A stretch of 60,887 bases of DNA from IMG/VR virus record IMGVR_UViG_3300042476_000233, positions 1 to 60,887 of that record. The stretch is one strand, 5' to 3'. This DNA comes from a virus. The notes below the pieces were generated by a model that saw only the letters and a program-made list of their open reading frames with translations, had not been told where the DNA came from and did no database searches. The position numbers were made by a program, and so were the translations under genes. Of this stretch, positions 1-9,342 are shown piece after piece; the stretch's first letter is position 1; every line of letters begins with the position of its first letter.

Positions 1-23
1 TCCGGCGGCTTCCTGAAACTCAT
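1..23 (-). CDS. 5' end of a truncated CDS
   Basis: An ATG at 21-23 (minus strand) overlaps the TGA stop of the membrane protein at 20-514 in the ATGA arrangement used repeatedly in this phage. Only seven complete codons (MSFRKPP) lie before the window edge. An AAGG sequence sits a few bases upstream. The product cannot be identified. Confidence 0.35.
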
Positions 24-514
24 TGCTGTACCTTGTCGAGTAAGTAGTAACCCACCCCAATCAGGGCGACTGCCACGAAGGCAATTGCTGCGCCGTACTT
101 GGCGTTGAGCATGAACTCCTGCTGCCGAAGGCGGTGCTCACGCTCCTTCTTCTCGCGCTCCTTCTTGAGTCGGATGCGCTCCATGATCATCTCGTTGTAG
201 ACGTTCTCACCGTAGTGAGCGACGATCAGAATCTTGAGTTCGTACTCCTGCTTGATCAGCGCCTGCTTGTGCATCGTGATCTGCAAGGCTTCATTCTCAA
301 TGCTGTCGTCGTGCAGCAGCCGCTTGAAGACCGATGGCTTCTTATTGGCCTTCTCGTTGGCTAGGCGGTTGAAGTCACCAAACGCCCCGTACCACTTGCC
401 GATCTGACCGGCAACATCTTGAATCTCGCGCCCGGTGGCGACGAGTTTCTTAACTGCCCCAAACGCGGCATTCGCTGCTGAGACTGCCGCAAGAATGCCG
501 GTTATGGGTTCCAT
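20..514 (-). CDS. C-terminally membrane-anchored phage protein
   Basis: The product is 164 residues. It has an alanine-rich N-terminus (about 1-25), a helical middle and a strongly charged Lys/Arg/Glu helix (about 112-135) directly before one hydrophobic segment (about 141-158) and a short tail. This is the look of a tail-anchored membrane protein with a coiled-coil stalk. The ATG overlaps the TAA of the upstream cupin gene (TAATG), so the two are probably translationally coupled. It sits at the distal end of the fibre cassette, where phages often place lysis or membrane functions, but no holin or spanin signature was recognised. No function is assigned. Confidence 0.75.
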   Translation of the reverse strand: MEPITGILAAVSAANAAFGAVKKLVATGREIQDVAGQIGKWYGAFGDFNRLANEKANKKPSVFKRLLHDDSIENEALQITMHKQALIKQEYELKILIVAHYGENVYNEMIMERIRLKKEREKKEREHRLRQQEFMLNAKYGAAIAFVAVALIGVGYYLLDKVQQ

Positions 515-816
515 TACGGCTGTGCGGCGTCGTTTACCTGTCCGCCAAACTTCTTGACTATATTAAATATGCGTGTACTGGGTTCAAGCGCCACAATTTC
601 GTGCGGCTGGTGCGCTGGAAAATTTACAAGTTGCCCCGGAACAGCCTCAATAAGCCAGTCCTCTCCACGAACCTTAATTTTTCCCCGCGCAACAATAGTG
701 ATGTGGGCCGTATCTTCGTCGTGATCATGTTTGGGCAAAACATCGCCAGCGTCCTCAAATGTGTACATGAACACTACCAAATCCCCCACACCTGCTATGG
801 TTTCAACCAACAACAT
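514..816 (-). CDS. Small cupin-fold protein
   Basis: The product is 100 residues with both cupin motifs: HDHDEDTAH (His30, His32, Glu34 and His38 candidates) followed by a Gly, then PAHQPHEI (His69, His72) after a PGQ turn. Cupins of this size bind a metal with these histidines. Phage cupins near tail genes are usually uncharacterised; sugar modification or a structural role are both possible. The start overlaps the end of the 73-residue gene by 14 bp and the stop overlaps the next start, so it is embedded in the late operon. Fold confidence is good; the substrate is unknown. Confidence 0.7.
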   Translation of the reverse strand: MLLVETIAGVGDLVVFMYTFEDAGDVLPKHDHDEDTAHITIVARGKIKVRGEDWLIEAVPGQLVNFPAHQPHEIVALEPSTRIFNIVKKFGGQVNDAAQP

Positions 817-1024
817 TTGGACCCGTTCCAGTTGTGGGTTCTTCTAGTACAGGCTCTGGTTCTGGAGGAGGGGCAACAAACTGCGTGCCATCCCAAGTCC
901 AACCGATGCCCGCGCTTCCAGAAAGCGGAACAATAATACAGCCCGGTGGAGGAGCCCAATTAAATCCTTCTTCCAGCACGATGGTGTTTACCACCAAGCC
1001 TTGATCCACAACAGCAAAATACAT
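803..1024 (-). CDS. Small tail-fibre-associated protein
   Basis: The product is 73 residues. It starts with a beta-strand pattern (MYFAVVDQGLVVNTIV), then a glycine and tryptophan motif (GIGWTWDGTQFVAPP) and a Pro/Glu-rich tail. Small proteins with this W-DG-x-FxAP pattern occur next to fibre genes in many phages and are often called tail fibre assembly-like, but this is a resemblance only. It lies directly downstream of the glycine-rich adhesin gene, which supports a fibre role as chaperone or tip component. Confidence 0.6.
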   Translation of the reverse strand: MYFAVVDQGLVVNTIVLEEGFNWAPPPGCIIVPLSGSAGIGWTWDGTQFVAPPPEPEPVLEEPTTGTGPNVVG

Positions 1025-1036
1025 TTTGATTCTCCG

Positions 1037-1948
1037 TCAATCAATCACGGTTATGACCACCCGCCCTGCGGCGCCACTACCGCTAAAGCCAGTGCCGCCG
1101 CTAATAGCGCCGCCACCCCCAGAAGGGGCAGTTCCCGACCCAGGAGAAGAGCCAGAGCCGCCGCCCCCAGCACCAGCATAAGAACTAGCGCCGCCTGAAG
1201 TAACGGCGGTATTGACGGAGCCACCGCCACCTCCGCCGCCCCAAACCGACGCACCACCAGCACCACTCATCGTCCCGCAAGAAAACGATACAGAACCACC
1301 ACCTCCGCCGCCCAAGTAGTAGCCTGCATTTCCTGCGACACCGGGGGTCTGGTTGCCGCCTCCGGCACCTTGATTCCCTGCCCGGGGGTCACCCGAATTT
1401 GTTACATTGTTTGCGTTGGCGCCACCATTAACACCTGTGGATAACTGACCCCCGCCTCCGCCTCCAGTACCCCCTGAAAAAACTTGCCCGTTACCCCCAC
1501 CGCCGCCGTAAGCATAAACAGCCGTGCCAAAAGACGTTGTACCCCCTGCGTTCCCAACACTTATTCCGCCTGACGCATCTATCCCCGCACCGCCACTACC
1601 GATGGTTACGCTTACCGTAGAGCCAAGCGAAGAAAGTGCGAGCCACGCATAGTTGTAGCCGCCCCCACCTCCGCCCCCCACAGCACTACCCGCGCCGCCC
1701 GAGCCACCGCCGCCCCAGCACTGAACAAAGACACGCGCGTTTGCGCTAAAACCAGATGGTTTAGTCCAAGTGCCGCTACTATTAAATGTTTGGACGTTAC
1801 TTGCTTGGGAACTACTAGACGCTGCACTTGTCCACGCTGACCCGTTGGAAGTCAGCACATTGCCGCTTGTACCGGGGGCTGGCAACGCCGTGGTTTGTGT
1901 AGTGCTGTCCGGGAATTGAACGCCGGTAGAAACGAGTGAGGTGGGCAT
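1037..1948 (-). CDS. Glycine-rich tail fibre or receptor-binding protein
   Basis: The product is 303 residues. The N-terminus (MPTSLVSTGVQFPDSTTQT) is a typical phage fibre beginning, followed by a Ser/Thr linker and a GTWTKPSGF strand. From about residue 75 the protein becomes extremely glycine-rich, with repeated GGGGGG blocks separated by short variable loops. This architecture fits a polyglycine-type adhesin whose loops face the receptor, as in known phage fibre-tip adhesins. It belongs to the fibre cassette of the late minus-strand operon. The high glycine content makes the opposite strand appear open in other frames; those are shadows. Confidence 0.75.
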   Translation of the reverse strand: MPTSLVSTGVQFPDSTTQTTALPAPGTSGNVLTSNGSAWTSAASSSSQASNVQTFNSSGTWTKPSGFSANARVFVQCWGGGGSGGAGSAVGGGGGGGYNYAWLALSSLGSTVSVTIGSGGAGIDASGGISVGNAGGTTSFGTAVYAYGGGGGNGQVFSGGTGGGGGGQLSTGVNGGANANNVTNSGDPRAGNQGAGGGNQTPGVAGNAGYYLGGGGGGSVSFSCGTMSGAGGASVWGGGGGGGSVNTAVTSGGASSYAGAGGGGSGSSPGSGTAPSGGGGAISGGTGFSGSGAAGRVVITVID

Positions 1949-1957
1949 TTGGACTCC

Positions 1958-3238
1958 TTAGACGGTGCCGTTGGCGGTGATGTCACTCAGCGCGGTGAGC
2001 ACGCCAGTGGAACTGATGGACAAAATCGGGGTGCCGTTGTAACTGATCACCAGTTTAGTGCCGGACTGCGCCACTGTGAAGTTGGTCGTGGCCAGCGTGG
2101 TGGCTGCTGCGGCAGTTGTTGCCGTGGTCGCAGATGTGGCGGTAGTGGCTGAAGTTGCGGTGGTCGCGGATGTCGCGGATGTGGCCGTGGCCGCGTTGCC
2201 GCTGATGTTGATGCCCCAGGTGCCGCTTGCGCCCGTGCCGGTATTTGACGGCACCGAAAGGTTTGACCGAGCAGTAGCCGCATCCGAAGCCCCCGTACCG
2301 CCGTTGGCCACGGCCAGCGTGCCGGTGAAACTGATGTTGGGCGTTGCCCCGCCAGACGAGGCCAAGGGTGCCGAAGCAGTAACCGCTGTGATCGTACCGC
2401 CCGAGCCAGAGGCCGACAGCGTGCCACCTGCAAAACTGATGCCCGATCCGATGGTGACGTTGCTGAACCCACCCGCGCCGTTGCCATACAGGATGGCCGT
2501 GCCGGACGTGGCCGGAGCGTAGTCAGTACCCGCCACAGCCGCAGTGAACGCACTCGTCCCGCTGGCCTTGACGATGCCCGTCAGGGTGTTCACCCCCGTA
2601 CCGCCGTTGGCCACAGGCAGGATGCCGGTGACATTTGTCGTCAGGTTGGCAAACTGAGTTGATGTCGTTCCCGTGCCGCCGTTGGCTATAGGCAAAGTAC
2701 CGGAGACTTGGGAGGTCAAACTGACCGCAGACAGCGAGCCGCCAAGCGTCAGAGAGCCGGTGGAGGTGACCGTACCACTGAGCGTCAAGCCCTGAACTGT
2801 GCCGGTGCCGGACACCGAGGTCACCCCGTCTGCCGTCGAGGTGGAGATCGTGACGAAGTCCGTACCGGTCCAAGCCACAAGCGCCCGAGCACCCGCAGCG
2901 ACAGAAGTGCCAGTGGTGGCAGAACCCTTGACGACAACCGCCGCGTCTGACTGGTTGTGGACGATGTAGGCTTTGCTGGTGCTGGGAGCGATGATGTTCC
3001 GCGTGACACCCGGCGAGCCAGTAGGGACGAGGATCGCGCACCGCGCCTGATTGACCGCACCGGAGCCGGTGGTGGTCAGAGTCCAATCGCTCAGAGCGAC
3101 TGTTTGGGTGGCCGTCGCAGCAATGGAGTCTTCGACCAACTCCGTGATGCTGTTGTTGACCGTAGTCCCCCAGGTGCCGTCGAGTTCGCCCTCGACTGGA
3201 AGAGCAAACCCGAGCAGTGAGGTGTACGCGGTGGTCAT
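1958..3238 (-). CDS. Tail fibre protein with NGGTG repeats
   Basis: The product is 426 residues. An N-terminal domain (about 1-130) beginning MTTAYTSLLGFALPVEGELD is followed by a long Ser/Thr/Gly/Ala-rich shaft containing repeated NGGTG units (NGGTGTTST, NGGTGVNTLTG, NGGTGASDAATARSNL) and a run of AT/SATT repeats near the C-terminus. NGGTG repeats are a recognised signature of phage fibre shafts. No S74 chaperone is present here, so trimerisation must rely on another element. It is one of at least three separate fibre genes in tandem. Confidence 0.8.
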   Translation of the reverse strand: MTTAYTSLLGFALPVEGELDGTWGTTVNNSITELVEDSIAATATQTVALSDWTLTTTGSGAVNQARCAILVPTGSPGVTRNIIAPSTSKAYIVHNQSDAAVVVKGSATTGTSVAAGARALVAWTGTDFVTISTSTADGVTSVSGTGTVQGLTLSGTVTSTGSLTLGGSLSAVSLTSQVSGTLPIANGGTGTTSTQFANLTTNVTGILPVANGGTGVNTLTGIVKASGTSAFTAAVAGTDYAPATSGTAILYGNGAGGFSNVTIGSGISFAGGTLSASGSGGTITAVTASAPLASSGGATPNISFTGTLAVANGGTGASDAATARSNLSVPSNTGTGASGTWGINISGNAATATSATSATTATSATTATSATTATTAAAATTLATTNFTVAQSGTKLVISYNGTPILSISSTGVLTALSDITANGTV

Positions 3239-3247
3239 CGTGAATCC

Positions 3248-3430
3248 TTACTCTTTGGGCGGAGGCACCGCAACGGGCTGTCCCGCTGCCTTTTGCTGAT
3301 GCTCAACACCGATCTGGCGCATGCGCATGAACAGGTCGATGCACTCGCCCAACTGGCCCATCGCCAATTGTTTCATCAGCAGGTTGTACTCGGCAACAGT
3401 AACTTCACCCAAGTTGATCTTGTCGTTCAT
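3248..3430 (-). CDS. Small hypothetical protein between fibre genes
   Basis: The product is 60 residues, mostly helical, with a short Pro-rich C-terminus (PVAVPPPKE). It is spaced 9 bp from the fibre gene that follows it and 13 bp from the gene before, so it is part of the late operon. The pattern of hydrophobic residues (LLMKQLAMGQLGECIDLFMRM) suggests an amphipathic helix. Short helical proteins between fibre genes are sometimes assembly factors; no family was recognised. Confidence 0.6.
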   Translation of the reverse strand: MNDKINLGEVTVAEYNLLMKQLAMGQLGECIDLFMRMRQIGVEHQQKAAGQPVAVPPPKE

Positions 3431-3443
3431 TCAAAGCACTCCA

Positions 3444-3797
3444 TTAAGGCGTGGGAGGGGTTGGCGCGGGCGGTGCCCACGGTAGCGGAGGTTCCGTTAC
3501 AGGGTTGACTTTAGCCGCAATTTGCTGCGCGATCTGCTCGTTGACGTGCTCTTCATAACTGCCGGTAACCACCGGCTGAATCCACCCCAGCACAATGGCC
3601 TGAGTGAGTTGGTCGAACGGCACGAAGTCCGGCTGATCCGGGGTAGGCGTGAAAGGCGTGGCGCCGTTGAAGGTGCCGGTGTTGCCGTTCTCGTCCGTGC
3701 CGGTCTTTGTCCAGTACGTCTGCACGACGTAGTTGGTTTCACTGCCGACGTTGGTCACCTTCATGCCGGTGACCGCCCAGGTGTATGTGATTGCCAT
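3444..3797 (-). CDS. Small virion-associated beta-strand protein
   Basis: The product is 117 residues beginning MAITYTWAVTGMKVTNVG, then a beta-rich core and a Pro-rich tail (PPLPWAPPAPTPPTP). The YTW-V-GMK-T opening recurs in small proteins encoded beside tail fibres in many phages; I recall it as an uncharacterised family (possibly DUF7936), which I could not check. It sits between the S74 fibre gene and a 60-residue gene. A minor fibre or baseplate component is the likeliest role by position. Confidence 0.65.
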   Translation of the reverse strand: MAITYTWAVTGMKVTNVGSETNYVVQTYWTKTGTDENGNTGTFNGATPFTPTPDQPDFVPFDQLTQAIVLGWIQPVVTGSYEEHVNEQIAQQIAAKVNPVTEPPLPWAPPAPTPPTP

Positions 3798-3806
3798 GAT
3801 GTTTCC

Positions 3807-6800
3807 TTAATGTGCCCGCAGGGCGTTGAGTTCTGCCCGGAGGGCGACAACCGATTTTGCCAATTCCACGCATGCTGCCAAGGCTGCGTTGCCATAAGCA
3901 AGCGACAACGTACCGCTCGCGTCTTCACTGACCGCCTCGGGCCCGAAATCGCGGAAGTCCTGAGCAGACACGCCCATCTGACGCTCGCCGGAATCAATCC
4001 GGGTGTAGGTGCCACTCTTAATACGCGCCAGACGCTCAACGAAGTCGTCCGACAGTTCAGCCCAATCCTTCTTCAGCCGCTCATCCGAAAAGGCAGTTAC
4101 GTTACCGGCCATCGTGAGGTTGCCAGACATGTCCATTTGGAAGCGGTTTGCAGGTGCAGACCAGCCTCCGATGCGGAGTACGTTGTCCGAATCCAGACCC
4201 ATGTTGACGGCGTAACTGCCGCCACGATGGAACGACATGAACGCACTATTTCCGCCAGTGGCATAGGCTTGAAGCGGCGGGTTGCTTAATGACCCGGAGG
4301 TGCCGCCCAGGTTTGACTGGAAATACCAAGTGCCGTACACAGTTGCGTTATTAAGCGAAGAACTGCTCGCCGGGTCGAGGTAATAGGAGGTGTTGTTGTA
4401 GTCGTAGAAGATTGTTCCGCGAATATCAGCCGGAGTTACCAGTCTGCCGCCGCCCCACGCGCCTTGGAATCCACCGTTCTCCAAGATAAGCATGCCGTGA
4501 GAGGCAAGGTTTGACGCCACACCACCCGCGTTCGGATGCGACCACGCAATACCGTACAGGTTGCCCGTGCCCGTTCCGTTTGCCGGGAGAATATAGGATT
4601 CCCCCATTGAAAACACGGCTTGGTAGCGGAATGAGTCATACAGTCCAACCTGCCCGATACCGTAGTTTCGGGACACCATGTTGGAGTTGTAGTACACCTT
4701 GTTGAGTTCAGATGTACTTGCCGGGTCTACGTAATACCCGGTGTTATCGCTGTCATAGAAGATGGGGGCGCGGGCACTATTCGCAAAAATACTGTACCCA
4801 CGATCTACGCTGAAGTAAGAGTCATAGTAATAACGCCAGTACCAGCCCACAGCACTGTCATGTATGCCAGTTGTAACTCCACCATTATTGGTGTCGGTCA
4901 TCAATGTTATGCGCGAACCAAGGCCGTACCCAGTCCACGAATTGCGACCGACTGCATAAGTTGTTACGTTGCCGTATTGGTTGCCTCCAGACTGCGGAGC
5001 CCACAATCCATACCCGTAGGTCTGGAAATAAAGACCCGTGTCGCCCTGGGGACGGAACCAGTTGTTTGCAAGAACGTAACTTAATTGCGTAGTGCCCGCC
5101 GGATCAACGTAATACCCGGTGTCGTTGCTGTCGTAGAAGATGGGGGCGCGGAAGGAGCCGCTTGCAAAAACGTTACCGGAGGTATCAATTCCGGCAATTG
5201 TTGCGCCTGCGGCTTCCGAATAGAAGTGGAAATCTGCGGTACTAACCACTTGGTTAGCCGTCCGTTTACCAACATACCAACCACTACCTGATCCGCCGTT
5301 ATAGCGAACCATTGCTTCATAACCATTGCCGGGATTGATATAAAGGTACTTATTGGAAGCACCAATAAGGGTAAGATCAAAAAGAGCGGATGTACTCGCC
5401 GGGTCTACGTAATACCCGGTGTTGTTCAAGTCGTAAAAAATAGGCGCGCGCAAACTACTGGTATGCGACAACAGGCTTGCATTAATATCTACCCACGTGG
5501 CGCTGCTGTCATTACTACGGAGGTAGTAATTTGACGCATTCATGTAAATGGATGCGTTGTTACCTAACCATAATTTTGTAGCCCCACTAGGATCGTAGAA
5601 TTCCGTCCATGTAGCGCCACGGTTTAGAGCGTTTACCCCGCCAAGTTGTAATAGGTTGCCGCTCAGGTTCAGACCAACAAACGTCGGGCTGTTTCCAGTG
5701 CCTAAGTTCTGGTTAATCGTGTACGCCGTGATATTGCTGGACGTACCCGTAATAGAGATGCCCCAAGTACCCGAGGCACCGCCGCCCGTCAGCGTGGGGG
5801 CGTAGGAGTTGTAGTTGCCTGCATGGAGGACTTGGTTGCCGCCTTGTTGCAACGCTCCTGTAGCTACGTTGACTGTGCTGCCTGTAAGCCTTAACGAAGC
5901 GCCGGAAGATTGAAGGTTCAGTGTGCCATAAGTGCTGGTGTTGCGGTCGTAGACAATAATGTAGCCTTCGCCACTGCTCATGCCCACTTCAACTGCTTGC
6001 CCCGTTGCGGCATTCCCGCTATACCAGCCTGTAAAACGCCCCTGCCCCGTGGTGCTAACGTCACCAGAAAAATTACGCTGAGAAGTGGTAGTTGAATTGG
6101 TAGCCGTAGCAGCATTGCCGCTGATTGAAATGCCCCACGTCCCGCTTGCGTTCGCACCGGTTGTGCTTGGCGCGCCGATGGTGTTGTAGGAGACGGTCAG
6201 AGCACCACTGCCGTTGAAGCCGTTACCCGATGCCGCCCCCGCGCCGCTGTTGTTGAACGTGACGGAGTTGCTGACCTGCGTAGCCGTGGTCGAGGTTGTG
6301 GAGGTCGTCGCAGTCGCGGCGTTACCCGTGATGTTGATGTTCCACGTACCAGAAGCACCAGAGCCGGTCACAGACGGGATGTCAGTGCCGATCACTAGAC
6401 CCAGATTGCTGCGGGCTCCAGAAGCATCCGTCGCGCCCGTGCCGCCGTTGACCAACTGAAGCGTGCCGCTGACATGCGTCTGAAGACCAATCTTGCCCCA
6501 GGCAGGAGCCGTGCCCACACCACCCGAAATCAGGGCGTTGCCAGTGGCTACGTCAGCCAGTTTGGCCAGAGAAGTCGCCCCGTCTGCGTACAGCAGATCG
6601 CCCACCGTGTAGGACGTGATACCGGTGCCGCCGTAGGCTACACCAATCGTTGAGGCATTCCATGTACCCGCCGCAAGCGTGCCAACCCCGGTAATGCCGG
6701 TGTAGGAGCCAGACAGCCGCGCCACAGGCAACGTGCCCGAGGTGATGTTCGATGCGTTGGTCGTGTCTGTCGTAGCCGACGCAGCCAATCCTGACACCGC

Positions 6801-7880
6801 ACCCGCGCTGATGGCGATGCCGGTGTTGGTCACGCTCGTGACCTGCCCCTGCGCGTTCGTGACAAACACGGGAACCTGTGAGGCGGTGCCGTATGTGCCA
6901 GCCGTGCCGATGTTGGCAATGTTGAACGTGTAAGACGGAGACTCGCTCAGACCCGTGCCAGCCGTGTAGGTGATTGGCGCGGAGAACTGTTGAAAAACAA
7001 TCGCCGTGGTGCCGATGGTGATCGGAGGGGGAGTCTGCTGGACCCAAGCGGTGTTGACGTTGGCCGTGCCGCCGGTCACCAAGAAGAAGTCGCCCTCGTC
7101 GATCTGATCGACCCCTGTACCAACGGAGTCAAAGTCTGTAGCGCGGGTTAGGATAAAGGGCGCACCGGGCGAGGAGTTACCTGCCTGAGTTAGCGTATAC
7201 ACGCCGTTTTGCGCGCCGTCAGCTTGGTTCTTGATCAGAATCCGCGTGCCGTTGTCCGCAGGTGAAACGAACGTGTAGCCGTCAACCGTCAAAGCGCCGT
7301 TGGCGTTTGCTGTAAGCGTAGCCCCGACACCGCCCGTGCCGTTGTTGTATGTAACAGCAGGCAACGCTGCGGTGGTTGCATATCCCACAGCCTCGTGAAA
7401 GTGAATACCCGATGCAATGGCGTCAGCGTACTGCTTGTTAACGATGTCTGTGTTGTTGGTCGGCGTCGTGGAGATCGTGCCCGCCGTGATGTTGGCAGTC
7501 GTGATGTTGGCCGTGCCCACCCCCAGCGTGCCCACATCCAGCAAAGTAACCGCCGAGCCCGCTGCATCTAGATAGACCGCACGCTCTGCCGGGTAGGTGA
7601 CAAATACATCCTTGGTGCCTGCACCAAAGACCACCTTGCTGCCGGAGTTGCTTGACTCAAAGACCGTGGTGCGGGTCAGGGTAGGGCCAGCGGTCGTGTA
7701 CGTACCGATACCAACTTCCCAGTCACCCGTGGCTGAGTCGTAGATGGCGTAGTAGGTCGTGTTGCCGTTGCCTATGATGGCAAAAGACTGAAACCCGTAG
7801 ACCGCCCCGCCAAGCGTCAAGTCGGCGGTGCCCGTCGTAGTGGTAACTTCCTTGACCCGATCTTTTACGACAAGTGCCAT
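3807..7880 (-). CDS. Large tail fibre with C-terminal intramolecular chaperone (peptidase S74)
   Basis: The product is 1357 residues. The N-terminal part (about 1-330) looks like the virion-binding section, followed by NGGTG and ATT-rich shaft repeats. Between about residues 800 and 1220 there are four copies of a block of the form APIFYD-N-TGYYVDPA-ST, a repeat often seen in fibre proteins. The last 93 residues begin SDERLKKDW and match the endosialidase-type chaperone domain: Ser1265 and Lys1270 have the five-residue spacing of the known Ser-Lys self-cleavage dyad. The mature fibre should be a trimer released from its chaperone before Ser1265. It is the largest protein of module A and the likely main host-range determinant. 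Confidence 0.9.
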   Translation of the reverse strand: MALVVKDRVKEVTTTTGTADLTLGGAVYGFQSFAIIGNGNTTYYAIYDSATGDWEVGIGTYTTAGPTLTRTTVFESSNSGSKVVFGAGTKDVFVTYPAERAVYLDAAGSAVTLLDVGTLGVGTANITTANITAGTISTTPTNNTDIVNKQYADAIASGIHFHEAVGYATTAALPAVTYNNGTGGVGATLTANANGALTVDGYTFVSPADNGTRILIKNQADGAQNGVYTLTQAGNSSPGAPFILTRATDFDSVGTGVDQIDEGDFFLVTGGTANVNTAWVQQTPPPITIGTTAIVFQQFSAPITYTAGTGLSESPSYTFNIANIGTAGTYGTASQVPVFVTNAQGQVTSVTNTGIAISAGAVSGLAASATTDTTNASNITSGTLPVARLSGSYTGITGVGTLAAGTWNASTIGVAYGGTGITSYTVGDLLYADGATSLAKLADVATGNALISGGVGTAPAWGKIGLQTHVSGTLQLVNGGTGATDASGARSNLGLVIGTDIPSVTGSGASGTWNINITGNAATATTSTTSTTATQVSNSVTFNNSGAGAASGNGFNGSGALTVSYNTIGAPSTTGANASGTWGISISGNAATATNSTTTSQRNFSGDVSTTGQGRFTGWYSGNAATGQAVEVGMSSGEGYIIVYDRNTSTYGTLNLQSSGASLRLTGSTVNVATGALQQGGNQVLHAGNYNSYAPTLTGGGASGTWGISITGTSSNITAYTINQNLGTGNSPTFVGLNLSGNLLQLGGVNALNRGATWTEFYDPSGATKLWLGNNASIYMNASNYYLRSNDSSATWVDINASLLSHTSSLRAPIFYDLNNTGYYVDPASTSALFDLTLIGASNKYLYINPGNGYEAMVRYNGGSGSGWYVGKRTANQVVSTADFHFYSEAAGATIAGIDTSGNVFASGSFRAPIFYDSNDTGYYVDPAGTTQLSYVLANNWFRPQGDTGLYFQTYGYGLWAPQSGGNQYGNVTTYAVGRNSWTGYGLGSRITLMTDTNNGGVTTGIHDSAVGWYWRYYYDSYFSVDRGYSIFANSARAPIFYDSDNTGYYVDPASTSELNKVYYNSNMVSRNYGIGQVGLYDSFRYQAVFSMGESYILPANGTGTGNLYGIAWSHPNAGGVASNLASHGMLILENGGFQGAWGGGRLVTPADIRGTIFYDYNNTSYYLDPASSSSLNNATVYGTWYFQSNLGGTSGSLSNPPLQAYATGGNSAFMSFHRGGSYAVNMGLDSDNVLRIGGWSAPANRFQMDMSGNLTMAGNVTAFSDERLKKDWAELSDDFVERLARIKSGTYTRIDSGERQMGVSAQDFRDFGPEAVSEDASGTLSLAYGNAALAACVELAKSVVALRAELNALRAH

Positions 7881-7890
7881 TTTTGGTATC

Positions 7891-8742
7891 TCACGATTGG
7901 GTTTTCACGACGTTCCAGGGAGTGCTCTGGGCATCGTTAATTGTCGTCCATCCGGGGTTCTGCGGGTTGGATATGGTGCCCCAGTTGGCGTTCTGCGAGT
8001 CGTTGATGATTTCCCACAGAAGCCGCGCAGTGATCACATCCACTGCAACCGCGCCGTCAGTGACGATAGCAAAGAATGTGGCAACCGCCAATACAGAATC
8101 TGCCGCAGTGGCCTGCTCGGCAACCGTCGCGTTAAAGACAGACGGGGCAACAAGCGTGCTGTCCGAAGCCGTCGCCAACTCAGACACCAAAACGGCAAAC
8201 GCCACGGATGCTGCGACAGTTTCCGATGCCGTTGAACTCTCGTCGATGAAGACGTTGTAGGTGAGGGTGGCGACAAACGTGTCGCTGCCGGTGGCTGTCT
8301 CTGCTATGGATGCAAAGAACTGCGCCAACGCCTGCACCGCATCCGATGCCTGGGCAGATTCAGAGATTGTCGGAGCAAAGTCGGCCAGAGCAGAAACCGT
8401 GTCTGCGGAGGATGCGGCCTCAGATACCGACACCGCAAAGTCCACGAGAGCAGACATGGTGTCTGAACCCGAAACAGTGTCGGCCACACTGGCCTGGAAA
8501 TCCACCAAGACTGAAACCTGATCGGCTCCAGTAACCAACTCGCTTACATCTGCCGAGAAGGTGGACTCGGCAACTGCGACCTGATCTGCCGCAGTAATCT
8601 GCTCGTTCAGGTTGTCAAGGAAATCGGCGACGGCTGCAAACGCCGCAGATGCCGAAGCCGAATCCTCTACCGATGCATCAAAGGCAACACCGCCCCCCGC
8701 CGCAGCAAACGGCGCCTCCGCGAAGGCGGTTACCCCAAACAC
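7891..8742 (-). CDS. Protein built of about ten 20-residue repeats, probable fibre or appendage
   Basis: The product is 283 residues. After MFGVTAFAEAPFAAAGGG, residues 20-240 consist of about ten tandem units of 20-21 residues with the pattern hydrophobic-x-(I/V)-x-E-x-A-x-x-x-D-x-(V/L)-x-A-x-x-x-F, for example AVSVSEAASSADTVSALADF. The C-terminal 38 residues contain three shorter W/Q units (NANWGTI, NPGWTTI, STPWNVV). The regular acidic repeat suggests a solenoid or fibrous stalk. It lies inside the fibre cassette, 10 bp upstream of the S74 fibre gene. No named family was recognised. Confidence 0.75.
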   Translation of the reverse strand: MFGVTAFAEAPFAAAGGGVAFDASVEDSASASAAFAAVADFLDNLNEQITAADQVAVAESTFSADVSELVTGADQVSVLVDFQASVADTVSGSDTMSALVDFAVSVSEAASSADTVSALADFAPTISESAQASDAVQALAQFFASIAETATGSDTFVATLTYNVFIDESSTASETVAASVAFAVLVSELATASDSTLVAPSVFNATVAEQATAADSVLAVATFFAIVTDGAVAVDVITARLLWEIINDSQNANWGTISNPQNPGWTTINDAQSTPWNVVKTQS

Positions 8743-8754
8743 AAAGCCCTAGCC

Positions 8755-9333
8755 TCAAGCGGCATCGAGGCTGAAGGTGTAGGTCACGTTCAGCGTGTCG
8801 CCTGCCACAACCACGCGGTCGCCGGGAGACTGGAAGTCTGCTTCGGAGAACAGCACACCAGACGTGCCAGAGGCCACCGTGCAGAGGAACGCACCGGCCA
8901 CCGTGCCGCCACCGCCCGTGATGCTGAACTGCGAAGGAGAGGCCGAGTTGCTGATCACCGAAGGATCAGCCGTCGTAGCCGTACCGAACGTCACAGCCTT
9001 GCGCGAGCCAGAGTAGTTGGTGAACTCAGTCCAACCAATGTGCGAAGCCAAAGTGTCACCCGCAGCGTAGGCCGTACCCGAGCCGGGGCCAGTCACCAGA
9101 CCAAGGAAGAATCCAGCCGTGTAAGTGCTGCCCTTGAAGTACTGGGTGTTCATGTCCTGCAAACCTTGGTTGACCACGAGGTTGTGCATCTGGTCTTCCC
9201 ACTTCAGGTTGCCGTCCTTATCGAAGCACTGAACGTGGAAAACGCCGCCGCCCGAAGCACCCGAAGAGAAACCTGTTTTGGCTACCAGTCCTGCGGAAAC
9301 GCTATCCGAGGTGTGTGAGTTTTCGGTAAGCAT
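8755..9333 (-). CDS. Structural tail protein
   Basis: The product is 192 residues with alternating beta-strand pattern. Notable segments are GGVFHVQCFDKDGNLKWED and HNLVVNQGLQDMNTQYFKG. Proteins with this W-x-x-x-x-HN-V-N-GL-D motif occur in many phage tail or fibre regions and are annotated only as structural or hypothetical. It is spaced 9 bp from the neighbouring 144-residue gene and belongs to the late operon. The C-terminal DTLNVTYTFSLDAA fits a virion beta-sandwich. Confidence 0.65.
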   Translation of the reverse strand: MLTENSHTSDSVSAGLVAKTGFSSGASGGGVFHVQCFDKDGNLKWEDQMHNLVVNQGLQDMNTQYFKGSTYTAGFFLGLVTGPGSGTAYAAGDTLASHIGWTEFTNYSGSRKAVTFGTATTADPSVISNSASPSQFSITGGGGTVAGAFLCTVASGTSGVLFSEADFQSPGDRVVVAGDTLNVTYTFSLDAA

Positions 9334-9342
9334 GAATATCTC

